64,000 nt of DNA, from NCBI GenBank assembly GCA_018814405.1, contig JAHIZO010000009.1, positions 62,001 to 126,000 of the forward strand, written 5' to 3'. The DNA is from Gammaproteobacteria bacterium (lineage in GTDB: Bacteria > Pseudomonadota > Gammaproteobacteria > Burkholderiales > Gallionellaceae). A program made the position numbers and the translations under genes. Below the pieces are notes generated by a model that worked only from the letters and a program-made list of their open reading frames with translations, ran no database searches and was not told where the DNA came from. Positions within the stretch are counted from its first letter, which is position 1; each line of letters begins with the position of its first letter. Of the stretch, positions 1-9,898 are shown in pieces.

Positions 1-13
1 TTCCACCGGTGTC

Positions 14-520
14 GTGGCCGGTGTGGGTGTGGAGAGTCAGGATGTAACCGCTGTCACCGACGTGATGGTGAAGGACATCCTTGCCACGCCGGAAGTCGTG
101 AAGCGCAGCCAAGCGGCACGTGTGATCCTTGATTCAGCTTATTTCGAGAACGAGAGCAGCCAGCGCATCAACAAGAACCTGCTGGTGGATAGGCTGCGCA
201 TCAATCTGCAACGTGCAGCCCAAGGCAAACTGCAATTCGTGTCGCGCGAATCCGCCGACATGGTCGCGCAGGAACGCGACATGAAGCGCCAAGGGGTGAC
301 CGATGCGGGCACGCTCAAGCAAGCCAAAGCGACCGCCGGCGCTGACTATCGCCTGGTTGGCCGCATCAACTCGCTGGATGCACGCAGCGCGCAGAGCGGT
401 ATGGTGGAACGCTACACGCAGATCACTTTCGAACTGATCGATCTGGAGACTTCACTCAGCGTCTGGTCCAACCTGTACGAGTTCAAGAAGGGTGGCCAGG
501 ACGATGCGATCTATCGCTGA
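14..520 (+). CDS. LpoB-like penicillin-binding protein activator / lipoprotein (5' end probably truncated by the window edge)
   Basis: Translation has LpoB/YcfM-like segments (TxxxxxDIL..., ADYRLVGRINSLDARS, YTQITFELIDLET). It overlaps the next lipoprotein and is followed by a YcfL-like gene. Confidence 0.65.
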   Translation: MAGVGVESQDVTAVTDVMVKDILATPEVVKRSQAARVILDSAYFENESSQRINKNLLVDRLRINLQRAAQGKLQFVSRESADMVAQERDMKRQGVTDAGTLKQAKATAGADYRLVGRINSLDARSAQSGMVERYTQITFELIDLETSLSVWSNLYEFKKGGQDDAIYR

Positions 521-1985
521 TCATTCAGCGACACCCCGCTTCGTTCCCCGCGCCCTTGCTTGCGCAGTCTGGCTGACACTATCCGGCTGCGCCTCAACGG
601 GCCTTGATACCAACCCTGTCGAACCGGGGCGCATCGAACAACTGCTGGAACCCAAAGCGGAAGTGCCGCCTGCCTTGCGTCCCTTCGTGTTGCGCGATCA
701 GGAACAAGGCCGCCGCGACCGTGTGCTGAACGAAGCCATGGCCGGGCTCGCCGCACTGGAATTGTCACAACCGGAAACGGCACAACGTCTACTGTCCGAC
801 GCGCAAGCGCTGATCGAGACCATCTACGCGAATGACCCGGCGGCCAACCGCGCACGCAGCAATTTCGTACCGGAAGCCAACAAGGACTTCAAAGGCGACC
901 CCTACGAACGCGCCATGGTCGGCTACTACCTTGCCCTCGCCGATTTCTCCGATCCCGATCTGGACAACGCGCGCGCCGACCTGCGCTTCGCCGAGATACA
1001 GGACACCATGTCCGCTTCCGAAACTTTCCAGAGCGACATGGTCGTCATGCCGTTCATCCGTGGCTGGCTGTACAACTGCTCTGGGCGCACGGCGCAGGCG
1101 AAGGACGAATTCAAAGCCGTGAAAAAAGCCAAGCCGGGTATCAAGACACCTGCCAACACAGACAATGTTCTATTGATCGGTGAAGTCGGACGCGCTCCGG
1201 GCAAGATCGCAAGTGGTCGCCAGCAGGAAGAATTGCGCTATGCACGGCGCGACGACGGCAGGATACGCGGCGTCACCTTCACGCAGGGCGAGCAACTATT
1301 GGTGGGACAGCAGATCGAGGATGTGTACTGGCAAGCTTCGACGCGCGGCGGGCGCGCTGTGGACAAGATACTGGCGGGCAAAGCGTCGTTCCGTAATACC
1401 GCCGAGGGCATCGCCACCGGTGCCGCCGTGTTCGCGCATATCTCATCCGATCTGGCACGCAATGCAGCAAGACGCAAGGACAGCGACGACGCGGGGCAGT
1501 ATGCCGGACTGGCACTGCTCGGCATGTTGGTCAGCATCGGCAGCGACATCGTCGCCGCCTCAACCCATCCCGAAGCTGATACGCGCAACTGGTCCAGCCT
1601 GCCCGACCGCATCTATGTGGCGACTACCCAAATGGACGTGAATACAGAGCTTAGCCCTTGGTCCTTGGGATTACACGATGCGCGGGGCGAACTGCAACGT
1701 GCGGTGGAGATGAAGACCTTCCGTTCCGGTGCCTGCTTGCTGGTGTGGGGCAGACAATATCCGGCTAGTTACCCCTCCAGTTGGGCGGATAGTTCACTAC
1801 AACATGAAGCTGTGACCCATGAGAAATGCCAGGGTGCTTGCAGTGCGATCACCGAACAGGCGACACTTGATGCCAAGAATTTCAATACATCGCTCGCACC
1901 GCTCGCCGCACCAAGCATAGTTACTGACAATGTTGAATCGCGGACGACTTTCAAGCGCAGAATATTCCTCACCGTCCCGGACTGA
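504..1985 (+). CDS. Uncharacterised lipoprotein (COG3014-like)
   Basis: Long ORF; start at 504 overlaps the stop region of the upstream CDS; lipobox LTLSGCAS near the N-terminus. Confidence 0.7.
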   Translation: MRSIADHSATPRFVPRALACAVWLTLSGCASTGLDTNPVEPGRIEQLLEPKAEVPPALRPFVLRDQEQGRRDRVLNEAMAGLAALELSQPETAQRLLSDAQALIETIYANDPAANRARSNFVPEANKDFKGDPYERAMVGYYLALADFSDPDLDNARADLRFAEIQDTMSASETFQSDMVVMPFIRGWLYNCSGRTAQAKDEFKAVKKAKPGIKTPANTDNVLLIGEVGRAPGKIASGRQQEELRYARRDDGRIRGVTFTQGEQLLVGQQIEDVYWQASTRGGRAVDKILAGKASFRNTAEGIATGAAVFAHISSDLARNAARRKDSDDAGQYAGLALLGMLVSIGSDIVAASTHPEADTRNWSSLPDRIYVATTQMDVNTELSPWSLGLHDARGELQRAVEMKTFRSGACLLVWGRQYPASYPSSWADSSLQHEAVTHEKCQGACSAITEQATLDAKNFNTSLAPLAAPSIVTDNVESRTTFKRRIFLTVPD

Positions 1986-2016
1986 ACCTGCAACACTGAT
2001 TACTTAGGAGAACACC

Positions 2017-2385
2017 ATGCTGAAAAAGATACTTTCTATCTTGCTATTGAGTTTCATGGCTGCCTGCCAATCCTTGCCGGACGCCACCATCATCATGATC
2101 GACGAGGACCATCTGGAAGACGTGGTCGAAGTGAACAACGTGCAATCTGGACGCACGCCCACCGGCACATTGCGCGTGTGGGGCGAGCTGAAGAACCTCA
2201 CCGACCAGCGCGTGTTGATCGAAGTGCGCGCGGCGTTCCGTGGCGATGGCGGGCGTGTGGTGGAAAAAGCAGGCGGCTGGTCACGCGTGTTCATCGACCC
2301 CAACTCCACTCAGGATCTGGAACTGCTCTCTACAGTGAACGATGCGGAAGAGTTCTTGCTGGAAGTGCGGGAAGGGAAGCAGTGA
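2017..2385 (+). CDS. YcfL family (DUF1425) lipoprotein
   Basis: Lipobox-like SFMAACQS; the GTLRVWGELKNLTDQRVLIEVRAAF pattern is typical of YcfL; RBS taggag upstream. Confidence 0.65.
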   Translation: MLKKILSILLLSFMAACQSLPDATIIMIDEDHLEDVVEVNNVQSGRTPTGTLRVWGELKNLTDQRVLIEVRAAFRGDGGRVVEKAGGWSRVFIDPNSTQDLELLSTVNDAEEFLLEVREGKQ

Positions 2386-2392
2386 TTCTGGT

Positions 2393-3130
2393 TCAGGCAA
2401 GCCAGATGAAGGTACCCATGCGACCTGTCACACCATCACGACGGTAGGAGAAGAACGCTACCTCTTGGTGGTAGGTGCAATAGTCGCCGCCATAGACGCG
2501 GTCAACGCCCAGTGCGTGGAGCCGCTGGCGTGCCAGCAGATAGATGTCGGCGTGATACTTGCCTTGCTGACCGCGCGCAATGAAAGCTTCTTTCGCTTGT
2601 GCATGCTGTGAAATGAAGGCTTCGCGCACTTCTTCACCCACCTCGAATGCCGCCTGCCCGATGGCCGGACCCAGCCAGGCCATCAGCTTGTGTGGCGCAA
2701 CGCCCATCTCTTTGACAGTCGCTTCGATCACGCCATCACACAGACCGCGCCAGCCCGCATGCGCTGCGCCGACCACCGTGCCGTCTTCGTCACATAGCAA
2801 CACCGGCAGGCAGTCCGCCGTCATCACCACACACACCGAACCGCGATGACGCGCGATGCTGGCATCAGCGACCACACGGCAGGCTGCCGCATCGGCATTC
2901 GCCACCTCGGTGCCGTGTATCTGCTCCAGCCAGACCGGCTCGGTGGGCAACAATGCGGAAAGCGACTGGCGGTTGTGGTTCACCCGCAGCGGGTCATCAC
3001 CCACATGCAGGCCAAGGTTCATCGAATCGTAGGGTGCCCCACTCACACCACCGGTGCGGGTGGTCTGCAGCGCCCTGACATTGGCCGGGGCCGGCCAGTC
3101 AGGTGTTATATAGGGATCAAACGACTTCAC
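2393..3130 (-). CDS. pgeF: Polyphenol oxidase / purine nucleoside phosphorylase YfiH (PgeF) family protein
   Basis: TTRTGGVSGAPYDSMNLGLHVGDDP, MTADCLPVLLCDEDGTVVGAAHAGWRGL and GPAIGQAAFEVGEEV motifs; likely GTG start near 3130 overlapping rluD. Confidence 0.88.
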   Translation of the reverse strand: MKSFDPYITPDWPAPANVRALQTTRTGGVSGAPYDSMNLGLHVGDDPLRVNHNRQSLSALLPTEPVWLEQIHGTEVANADAAACRVVADASIARHRGSVCVVMTADCLPVLLCDEDGTVVGAAHAGWRGLCDGVIEATVKEMGVAPHKLMAWLGPAIGQAAFEVGEEVREAFISQHAQAKEAFIARGQQGKYHADIYLLARQRLHALGVDRVYGGDYCTYHQEVAFFSYRRDGVTGRMGTFIWLA

Positions 3131-4112
3131 CACGCGCCTCTTCGATGCGTTCCAGCAACTCGTCCATGTCGTCCGGCAAGGGCGTATCGAACTCCATGCG
3201 CTTGCCGGTGACCGGATGATCCAGCGCCAGCTTCCAGGCATGAAGCGCCTGACGCGGGAACTTGATCAGTATCTCCTGCATCGCCGGTACACATTTCTGC
3301 ACGCCCTTGATGTAAAGGGTATCGCCCACCAATGGATGATCCAGATAGGACATGTGCACGCGGATCTGGTGGGTGCGTCCGGTCTCCAGCTTGCAGCGCA
3401 CCAGCGTGCAACTCGGGAAACGTTCTTCGATGTGGACATGAGTGATCGCTTCCTTGCCGCTCTCGGTCACCGCCATCTTCACGCGCTGCGTGGGATGGCG
3501 ACCGATCGGCACGTTGACCGTGTAATCACGATCCACCTCGCCCCACACCAGCGCCAGATACTCACGCTTCACGCTGCGTGCCTGCATCTGCCGCACCAGT
3601 GCAGTCTGCGCCACCAAGGTCTTGGCCACCACCATCAGCCCGCTGGTGTCTTTGTCCAGACGGTGCACGATGCCCGCACGCGGCACATCCTTCAGCTCCG
3701 GCGCATGGAACAACAGACCGTTGAGCAGCGTCCCCTGCCAGTTGCCGCTGCCGGGATGCACCACCAGCCCCACCGGTTTGTCGATGATGAGGATCGCGTC
3801 ATCCTCGTAGATGATGTTCAGCGGAATGTCTTCCGGCTCGGCCACCATCTCGGAAGGATGTGCTTGGGGCAGAACGGTCAGCTTCTCGTTGCCCCACACC
3901 TTCTGTTTGACGGTGGCAGTCTTGCCGTTGACTGACACCAGCCCCTGCCCTATCCAGTCTTGCAGGCGGCTACGTGAGTATTCAGGGAGCAATTTGACCA
4001 GAATCTGGTCCAGACGCAGTCCGCCGAGCTCAGTCGGTACTTTGAACTCAAGCGGGTCGGCGCTGTCGTCGTCTTTGCTATAATCAGGCAATTCTTCTTC
4101 GGGTTCTGTCAT
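3117..4112 (-). CDS. rluD: 23S rRNA pseudouridine synthase RluD
   Basis: S4-like N-terminus, catalytic GIVHRLDKDTSGLMVVAKT, and adjacency to yfiH and bamD. Confidence 0.92.
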   Translation of the reverse strand: MTEPEEELPDYSKDDDSADPLEFKVPTELGGLRLDQILVKLLPEYSRSRLQDWIGQGLVSVNGKTATVKQKVWGNEKLTVLPQAHPSEMVAEPEDIPLNIIYEDDAILIIDKPVGLVVHPGSGNWQGTLLNGLLFHAPELKDVPRAGIVHRLDKDTSGLMVVAKTLVAQTALVRQMQARSVKREYLALVWGEVDRDYTVNVPIGRHPTQRVKMAVTESGKEAITHVHIEERFPSCTLVRCKLETGRTHQIRVHMSYLDHPLVGDTLYIKGVQKCVPAMQEILIKFPRQALHAWKLALDHPVTGKRMEFDTPLPDDMDELLERIEEARGEVV

Positions 4113-4917
4113 GCGTCATAGTTTAGCCGTTTTCCTCCTGCTCACGTTAGCTGCTTGCAGTTCGCTTCCCGAAGCTGACTACGACAATAACCCCAAAGCC
4201 ACCGCTGACGAACTGTACGCCCTGGCCAAAGCCGAGATGCAGGACGAAAGCTACGAAAGCGCCGTCAAGCTTCTGGAGCGCATGCAATCGCGTTTCCCCT
4301 ATGGCCGCTATGCACAACAGGCACAACTGGACATCGCCTACGCCTGGTACAAGAAAGGTGAGCCCGCACCGGCGCTCTCCACGCTGGAGCGCTTCGTCAA
4401 ACAGTTCCCCAAGAGTGATGCGCTGGACTATGTGCTTTACCTGTCGGGCCTCATTAACTTCGACGAGAATCTGAACAGCTACTTCAGCACCCTGTTCCAG
4501 CAAGACCCCGCCGAGCGCGATCCGGTCGCGCTGCGCGCATCGTTCGATGCGTTCAAAGCACTGGTCACCCGCTACCCGCAAAGCCGTTATGCGGAAGACG
4601 CACGCCAGCGCATGCAATACCTGTTGATCACACTGGCCAAGCATGAGATCGCCATCGCCAGCTACTATCTGCGTCGCGGTGCCTATGTTGCCGCCGTCAA
4701 CCGCGCCCAAGGTGTGATCGCCGATTACCCGCTCACCCCGCAAACACGCGATGCCCTGCAGATCATGGTGCAAGGTTACGCCCGCCTCGGCTTGAACGAC
4801 CTTAGCCGCGATACACAACGCGTACTCGACAGCAACATCGCCAAAGACGGTATCAAGCCCTCGCAGACCTTCTTCAAGGAACGCGAGACGCCGTGGTGGA
4901 AGTTCTGGGAGTTATAA
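4111..4917 (+). CDS. bamD: Outer membrane protein assembly factor BamD
   Basis: Lipobox LAACSS; TPR pattern LYALAKAEMQDESYESAVKLLERMQSRFPYGRYAQQAQLDIAYAWYKKGEPAPAL; divergent from rluD as in many Proteobacteria. Confidence 0.92.
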   Translation: MRHSLAVFLLLTLAACSSLPEADYDNNPKATADELYALAKAEMQDESYESAVKLLERMQSRFPYGRYAQQAQLDIAYAWYKKGEPAPALSTLERFVKQFPKSDALDYVLYLSGLINFDENLNSYFSTLFQQDPAERDPVALRASFDAFKALVTRYPQSRYAEDARQRMQYLLITLAKHEIAIASYYLRRGAYVAAVNRAQGVIADYPLTPQTRDALQIMVQGYARLGLNDLSRDTQRVLDSNIAKDGIKPSQTFFKERETPWWKFWEL

Positions 4918-4918
4918 G

Positions 4919-5467
4919 TTGAGATACTGCGCAGACTGCGGTGCCGCCGTCGAACTGCGCACCCCGCAGGACGATAATCGCGAGCGTTACGTCTGCACAT
5001 CCTGCGACATCATCCACTATCAGAATCCCAAGATCATCGTCGGCGCCATTCCCGAATGGGAAGATGGCCGCATCCTGCTCTGTCTGCGCGCCATCGAACC
5101 GCGTCACGGCCTGTGGACACTGCCCGCGGGATTCATGGAGAACGGCGAGACCGTCACCCAAGGTGCCGCACGCGAGACGCTGGAAGAAGCCAACGCACGC
5201 GTAGACATCCACGAACTGCTCGGCCTATACAACCTGCCCTACATCAACCAGGTGCAGATGCTGTTCCGCGCCACCCTGCTCGACCTCGACTTTTCTCCCG
5301 GCGTGGAAAGTCTGGATGTGAAGCTATTCAAAGAAGAAGAAATCCCTTGGGAGCAACTCGCCTTCCGCCCGGTGAAATATGCACTGGAGAACTTCTTCGC
5401 CGACCGCAAGCGCGGCGAGTTCAAGCTGCATAGCGGCGACCTTGCACCACCGACGCCCAGATTCTGA
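4919..5467 (+). CDS. NUDIX hydrolase with N-terminal zinc ribbon
   Basis: CxxC...CxxC N-terminus (YCADCG...CTSCD) and Nudix box GFMENGETVTQGAARETLEEANA. Confidence 0.88.
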   Translation: MRYCADCGAAVELRTPQDDNRERYVCTSCDIIHYQNPKIIVGAIPEWEDGRILLCLRAIEPRHGLWTLPAGFMENGETVTQGAARETLEEANARVDIHELLGLYNLPYINQVQMLFRATLLDLDFSPGVESLDVKLFKEEEIPWEQLAFRPVKYALENFFADRKRGEFKLHSGDLAPPTPRF

Positions 5468-5515
5468 AAGGCTTTGGCTACACCTGTCCCACGAATCTGA
5501 ATCTATTGGCAAGCC

Positions 5516-5968
5516 ATGAACACCTCATCACACTCTGACATCCCAAAGCAAACCCCGAGCGGGTGGACACTGGTGTTCATCGCCTGGCTGATCGCCACGG
5601 TATCAACATTGGGCGCACTGTTCCTCGGTGAAGTGATGGGCTACACGCCGTGCTTACTCTGCTGGTATCAACGCATCGCCATGTTCCCTCTGGTCTTGGT
5701 ACTGGCTGCCGGATTATTCCCTTTCGATCCGCGTGTCGTGCGCTATGCACTACCACTGGCACTGGCAGGTTTGGGGTTGGCACTGTTCCATCTGGCGCTC
5801 ATCGCCGGTTGGATACCGGAAAACATCAGGCCCTGCCAGCAAGACGTGCCGTGTTCCGACGTGGTTGTAGTGTGGTTGGGTTTCGTGACCATCCCCTTAT
5901 TATCTGTGCTTGCCTTCGCGACCATCGTCGGCCTGCTTCTGCTTACTCATTTCAAAGGTTCCAAATGA
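5516..5968 (+). CDS. dsbB: Disulfide bond formation protein B
   Basis: Four-TM protein with CLLCWYQR and periplasmic CQQDVPC. Confidence 0.85.
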   Translation: MNTSSHSDIPKQTPSGWTLVFIAWLIATVSTLGALFLGEVMGYTPCLLCWYQRIAMFPLVLVLAAGLFPFDPRVVRYALPLALAGLGLALFHLALIAGWIPENIRPCQQDVPCSDVVVVWLGFVTIPLLSVLAFATIVGLLLLTHFKGSK

Positions 5969-6618
5969 AACAGAAAATCCTATTCATCACCTCTGCCGTC
6001 GTTCTGCTGATTGCCTTTGTCGCCGCTGCCTTGTTCTATTCAAGTCAAAAGGAAAAGGCTGCCAATGAACTCGCCGAAGCCAATCGCGCCGCGCTGATCC
6101 GCATGCATTCCCCAACAGAAGGAAATCCCCATGCACCGGTGGTCATCGTCGAATTCTTCGACCCGGCTTGTGAGACCTGCAGCGCTTTCTACCCCAGAGT
6201 CAAACAACTCATGGCAGCCCATCCCGACCAGATCCGTCTGGTTCTGCGCTATGCGCCGTTCCACACCGGCTCGGACAAAGTGGTCGCCGTCCTAGAGGCG
6301 GCACGCAAGCAAGGCAAGTTCTGGCCCGCACTGGAAGCCCTGTTCTCATCCCAGCGCGACTGGGCAGCCAACCACACCGCGCAAGTCGGCAAGGTATGGA
6401 AACATCTGGATGGATTGGGGTTGAACATGGAGCAGATGGCTTTCGACATCACCGCCCCGGAGATAGACAAACTGATCGCGCAGGACCTTGAGGATGCGCG
6501 CACATTGAACGTGACCATGACCCCTGAATATTTTGTGAACGGCAAGCCCCTGCCGAGTTTCGGCTTCGCACAGCTGACCGAACTAGTGGACGAAGCGCTG
6601 GCAAAAGCAAAACACTAG
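5965..6618 (+). CDS. DsbA/DsbG-family thioredoxin-domain protein
   Basis: Signal anchor then EFFDPACETCSAFYPRVK (CxxC) and MTPEYFVNGKPLPSFG; ATG at 5965 overlaps the dsbB stop. Confidence 0.85.
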   Translation: MKQKILFITSAVVLLIAFVAAALFYSSQKEKAANELAEANRAALIRMHSPTEGNPHAPVVIVEFFDPACETCSAFYPRVKQLMAAHPDQIRLVLRYAPFHTGSDKVVAVLEAARKQGKFWPALEALFSSQRDWAANHTAQVGKVWKHLDGLGLNMEQMAFDITAPEIDKLIAQDLEDARTLNVTMTPEYFVNGKPLPSFGFAQLTELVDEALAKAKH

Positions 6619-6630
6619 AAACTGTAATTC

Positions 6631-6651
6631 ACGCCCGCGCAATGCGGGCGT
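6631..6651. terminator. Hairpin, possible terminator/attenuator without a strong U-tract
   Basis: acgcccgc-gcaat-gcgggcgt perfect 8-bp stem between the convergent dsbA-like and DnaJ-related genes. Confidence 0.5.
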
Positions 6652-6680
6652 CATCAGGCCGACGACCCAACGATCACACA

Positions 6681-7268
6681 TTAGTTTTCCCGATACAAAA
6701 CCCGCAATATTCCCATCGCCCATTCAAGCTTCTGGAACTGATCTATCTCCCCCCCGCGATCAGGATGGCACTGCATGGCAAGGCGCCGGTATTGCTGTTT
6801 GATCTCGGGATAACTAGTGGGATGCGCGAGTCCCATCACGGCTAAGGCCTTGTCACGTTGCTCATCTCCAGAGAATCTTTGCCAAAAGTCGTTGAGCAGA
6901 CGCAACACCTCCTGCTCATCGGTATTGGTGAAGTTGTCCAGCTCGAGATAGTAAGCGGCGAGCGGGTCATGCAGCGTTGGATGATCTGATGCTGTGCTGC
7001 GATAAGGTATCTGCCGTATGCCAAGGCAATGTATTTCCATATCGCTTCGCTGCTCCGCACGCAACTTGTCGCGCAGCAAATACAAGCAATGGAACAGTAG
7101 GAAATGTCGCTGAAACAGACCAAGAGGACTATTGAAATAGTCTTCGCCGAACAGACTAACTTCGTGTTCAGCCAGTATTTTTAGAAGTTCATGTTCAGTG
7201 AGTCCAGCCGGATTGGCATTAAGGATATCGCCGAGAACGGCCTGAATTCCTTCGATGACAACATTCAT
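6681..7268 (-). CDS. DNA-J related domain / J-domain protein
   Basis: N-terminal DnaJ-related domain; C-terminal YRRLAMQCHPDRGGEIDQF (HPD motif). Confidence 0.85.
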   Translation of the reverse strand: MNVVIEGIQAVLGDILNANPAGLTEHELLKILAEHEVSLFGEDYFNSPLGLFQRHFLLFHCLYLLRDKLRAEQRSDMEIHCLGIRQIPYRSTASDHPTLHDPLAAYYLELDNFTNTDEQEVLRLLNDFWQRFSGDEQRDKALAVMGLAHPTSYPEIKQQYRRLAMQCHPDRGGEIDQFQKLEWAMGILRVLYREN

Positions 7269-7399
7269 GAGGATGGGATGCTTTCCTTGATTCGTTTATG
7301 GCGAGACTCATTCTTGGATGGCGCTTGCTAACCCAAAGGTGCCCTTAGTAGAAATGAATGCAGCACGCCCAAGCAATTTCGAGCATCCATCAGCACATC

Positions 7400-7816
7400 T
7401 TAAAGAGAGTAGTCATCAAATTTAACAAGTTGCCAACATGAGGATGTTTTCTCAAAACTAAAAGCAAATGAATAGTCAGTATCTGGTTTGGTGAATCGCA
7501 CCAAATGAATGCCTTGCTTCGAAGTTACCTTCATCTTGAACGGTGTTGAAACCTGCATTTGCTCGCTAGGGTAAATTAAGCGTGAATATTTTGGATCATT
7601 CTCGCTATTGATTTTGTATTCAACTGTTGATGGCTCTGGGTAGGAAGCGCCATCAACATAAGTGGCCGAAAGAGGGAAATATGTGTTCCGCTTTTGAAAC
7701 TCATTGTCACTTTCGAACCTTGATAAAAAGGTAGCAAAGTCAGGGGCGCATGGCTCTTTGGCTAAGACTGCGAAAGAAATTAGTGAAAGCAGAATGAAGG
7801 AGATAAGTTTGCGCAT
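7400..7816 (-). CDS. Hypothetical exported protein
   Basis: Signal peptide MRKLISFILLSLISFAVLA; comparatively AT-rich; start set at 7816 by RBS and signal peptide. Confidence 0.55.
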   Translation of the reverse strand: MRKLISFILLSLISFAVLAKEPCAPDFATFLSRFESDNEFQKRNTYFPLSATYVDGASYPEPSTVEYKINSENDPKYSRLIYPSEQMQVSTPFKMKVTSKQGIHLVRFTKPDTDYSFAFSFEKTSSCWQLVKFDDYSL

Positions 7817-8009
7817 ACAGCCTCTCAAAATTATATAGACACCTCGAAATGATGATTGATTGATAGACGCTCTCACTCTATTCCGTCAACACAACAGGGC
7901 TCTATGCCAAAGTATCTATGCTTGGCCTTTATATCCAAGTGGCCGCTTCTGGCCGCATTCTGCTTGTCACTATTGAACAAGCCAACGCCCGATGTTCCGC
8001 GCAGCGCGC

Positions 8010-8561
8010 TCAGTCAACGTATCCACTGCCGATCGCTGAGAGCGGCAGACTCAGTTCCAGTTCTGGCACCTGCTTGGCGATCCAGGCGATGAAGGTGTTG
8101 CTGTTGGGGCCGGGAAAGATGGTGTAGGTGTTTTTCCAGGGATAGTCTTGTGCAGCTTTGTCCACTTCCGCGATCAGTTTATCAACGCCCGCCCCGCGAT
8201 ACTGCTTGATGACCCGCGGCTTTTCCCCGAACCAATAGCGATCCGGGACGTCCTGCGCGATCTGCATCACCGACTGTCCATTGCTGGCGCGCCAGCCGAC
8301 CACATCATAGACTGTGTACATTTTCTCCCCGCTACGCTTGGCGGCGATCCAGGTATGGATGGAGAACCAGCCGCGCCAGCCCCATGTGTCCGCACCGAAC
8401 ACGATCAGTACCGCTTCCTCAGTGACACCAGGATCGGGGGCGATCCCCGCCGAAGCCCGGCTGGCGGTACGCCAATCTCCGCTGGTGCAACCGCCGAGCG
8501 ACAGCAACATCATCAATAATGCGGCCGATATCGTTCTGCTGAAATTCATTCGGGATCGCAC
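8010..8561 (-). CDS. DUF3750-like lipoprotein, possibly C-terminally truncated
   Basis: Lipobox LGGCTSG; ADTWGWRGWFSIHTWIAAKR and NSNTFIAWIAKQVPELELSLPLSAIG as in DUF3750 proteins. Confidence 0.7.
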   Translation of the reverse strand: MRSRMNFSRTISAALLMMLLSLGGCTSGDWRTASRASAGIAPDPGVTEEAVLIVFGADTWGWRGWFSIHTWIAAKRSGEKMYTVYDVVGWRASNGQSVMQIAQDVPDRYWFGEKPRVIKQYRGAGVDKLIAEVDKAAQDYPWKNTYTIFPGPNSNTFIAWIAKQVPELELSLPLSAIGSGYVD

Positions 8562-8567
8562 GGGCTG

Positions 8568-9407
8568 TTACTTTCCACTGCCCATAACCGCCGCAAACCG
8601 TTTGTCCAGTGCGGGCTGTCTCTCGAAACTATCCAGTGCGGGCGTCATCTCATTCGCCAGCAGTTCCAGCCGCTTGTCGAATGAAGGATGGGTCTTGAAC
8701 ATCAGGGCGAGGTTGGAGTCGCCGGGGTTGATGGATTGCAGGGTCTGCAACACGGCGGGGAGTCCGTAGGGATCGTATCCGGCGCGGGCGGCGAGGACGA
8801 CCCCCATGCGGTCGGATTCGAATTCGTCCTGCTTATCCAGACCGCGCGCATAGATCTCGGTGCCGGCGCTGACCAGCTTGGTGAGGCGCGGATCGCCGCC
8901 GTGGGTCTTGATCGCGTCATTGGCGAGGTCACTGAACAATTCTGAACGTGCGCCTTTCTTCAACGCCATCAGGTGATGTTTACGCAGCACATGCGAGATC
9001 TCATGCGCGAGCACACCGGCCAGTTCGGCCTCGTTGTTCATGCGCGCGAGCAGACCTTTGGTGATGAACACATACCCGCCAGGAGCGGCGAAGGCATTGA
9101 TGTCTGGGTCGTCCAGCACACCGAATTGCCAAGGGATATCAGGGCGCTCGGTCTGCAGCGCGATCCAGCGACCGACGCGATTCACGTAGCGTTGCACTTC
9201 GGGATTATCGAGCAGCGGTGCTGCGCCAAGCAGGTTGCTGGCGATGCCAGTGCCCAGCTCGATCTCCTGCGGTTCGCTCACGTCTTCGTTGGCCTTCTTG
9301 ATCTTCTGCACCGTCTTCACGGCTTTCTCCAGATCGAAGTTACCGAAGTCGAAAGCCTGCGCTGGGAGCGCCAGGCTCAATGCCATCATCAGAATGATCG
9401 ATCTCAT
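8568..9407 (-). CDS. M48 family metallopeptidase
   Basis: HEISHVLRKH (HExxH), ESDRMGVVLAARAGYDP, signal peptide. Confidence 0.88.
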   Translation of the reverse strand: MRSIILMMALSLALPAQAFDFGNFDLEKAVKTVQKIKKANEDVSEPQEIELGTGIASNLLGAAPLLDNPEVQRYVNRVGRWIALQTERPDIPWQFGVLDDPDINAFAAPGGYVFITKGLLARMNNEAELAGVLAHEISHVLRKHHLMALKKGARSELFSDLANDAIKTHGGDPRLTKLVSAGTEIYARGLDKQDEFESDRMGVVLAARAGYDPYGLPAVLQTLQSINPGDSNLALMFKTHPSFDKRLELLANEMTPALDSFERQPALDKRFAAVMGSGK

Positions 9408-9898
9408 CGCTCACCTCCCGGCAGATAGCCCACCTGTTGTGGCTTAAGTTTTCCCTGTTTGGCGAAGCGTTTCGCTTCGTCCTTGGTGGCTGCGTACTGT
9501 TTGGCCTCCTCCAGCTCCTGCGGATTCGGTTTGGAGTTCTTCAAGTCTTCTTCGGACAGGCCACGCACGCCGGTGGTGACGGAGCTACCGCCGCGCCCGG
9601 TCTGCGCCACGTTGAATAAAGAACGCAAACCATTGTCGGCGCGACGCTGCGTGGTACCGCGCACCAGTTGCAAGCTGAGCATCTTCACCCATCCGGTGCT
9701 CGTGCCGCTCTTCACTTGCGTCCATGAGGCGCGGCGCATCAACACTTCGACTTTGCTGCGTTCCGGCAAGGTCAGCAGGGTCTTGGCATCGCTGTAAGGT
9801 TTATCTTTCAACTCCGTGCTGCGCAGCGTGATGGCCTCTTCTGCTACGGCACTGGCGATGAAGCCGAGTGCCAAAAAGGCTACGATCAATCTCTTCAT
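9404..9898 (-). CDS. SH3-like domain exported protein
   Basis: Signal peptide, then bacterial SH3-like repeat (LRSTELKDKPYSDAKTLLTLPERSKVEVLMRRASWTQVKSGTSTGWV). Confidence 0.75.
   Translation of the reverse strand: MKRLIVAFLALGFIASAVAEEAITLRSTELKDKPYSDAKTLLTLPERSKVEVLMRRASWTQVKSGTSTGWVKMLSLQLVRGTTQRRADNGLRSLFNVAQTGRGGSSVTTGVRGLSEEDLKNSKPNPQELEEAKQYAATKDEAKRFAKQGKLKPQQVGYLPGGER

Noticed and set aside
3216-3935. 239-aa plus-strand ORF opposite rluD
   Set aside because: Antisense shadow ORF; His/Gln/Arg-rich translation typical of the reverse strand of a high-GC gene, while rluD is unambiguous.
5650-5964. 5' extension of the DsbA-like ORF
   Set aside because: Lies within dsbB in another frame; the true start is ATG 5965 before the signal anchor.
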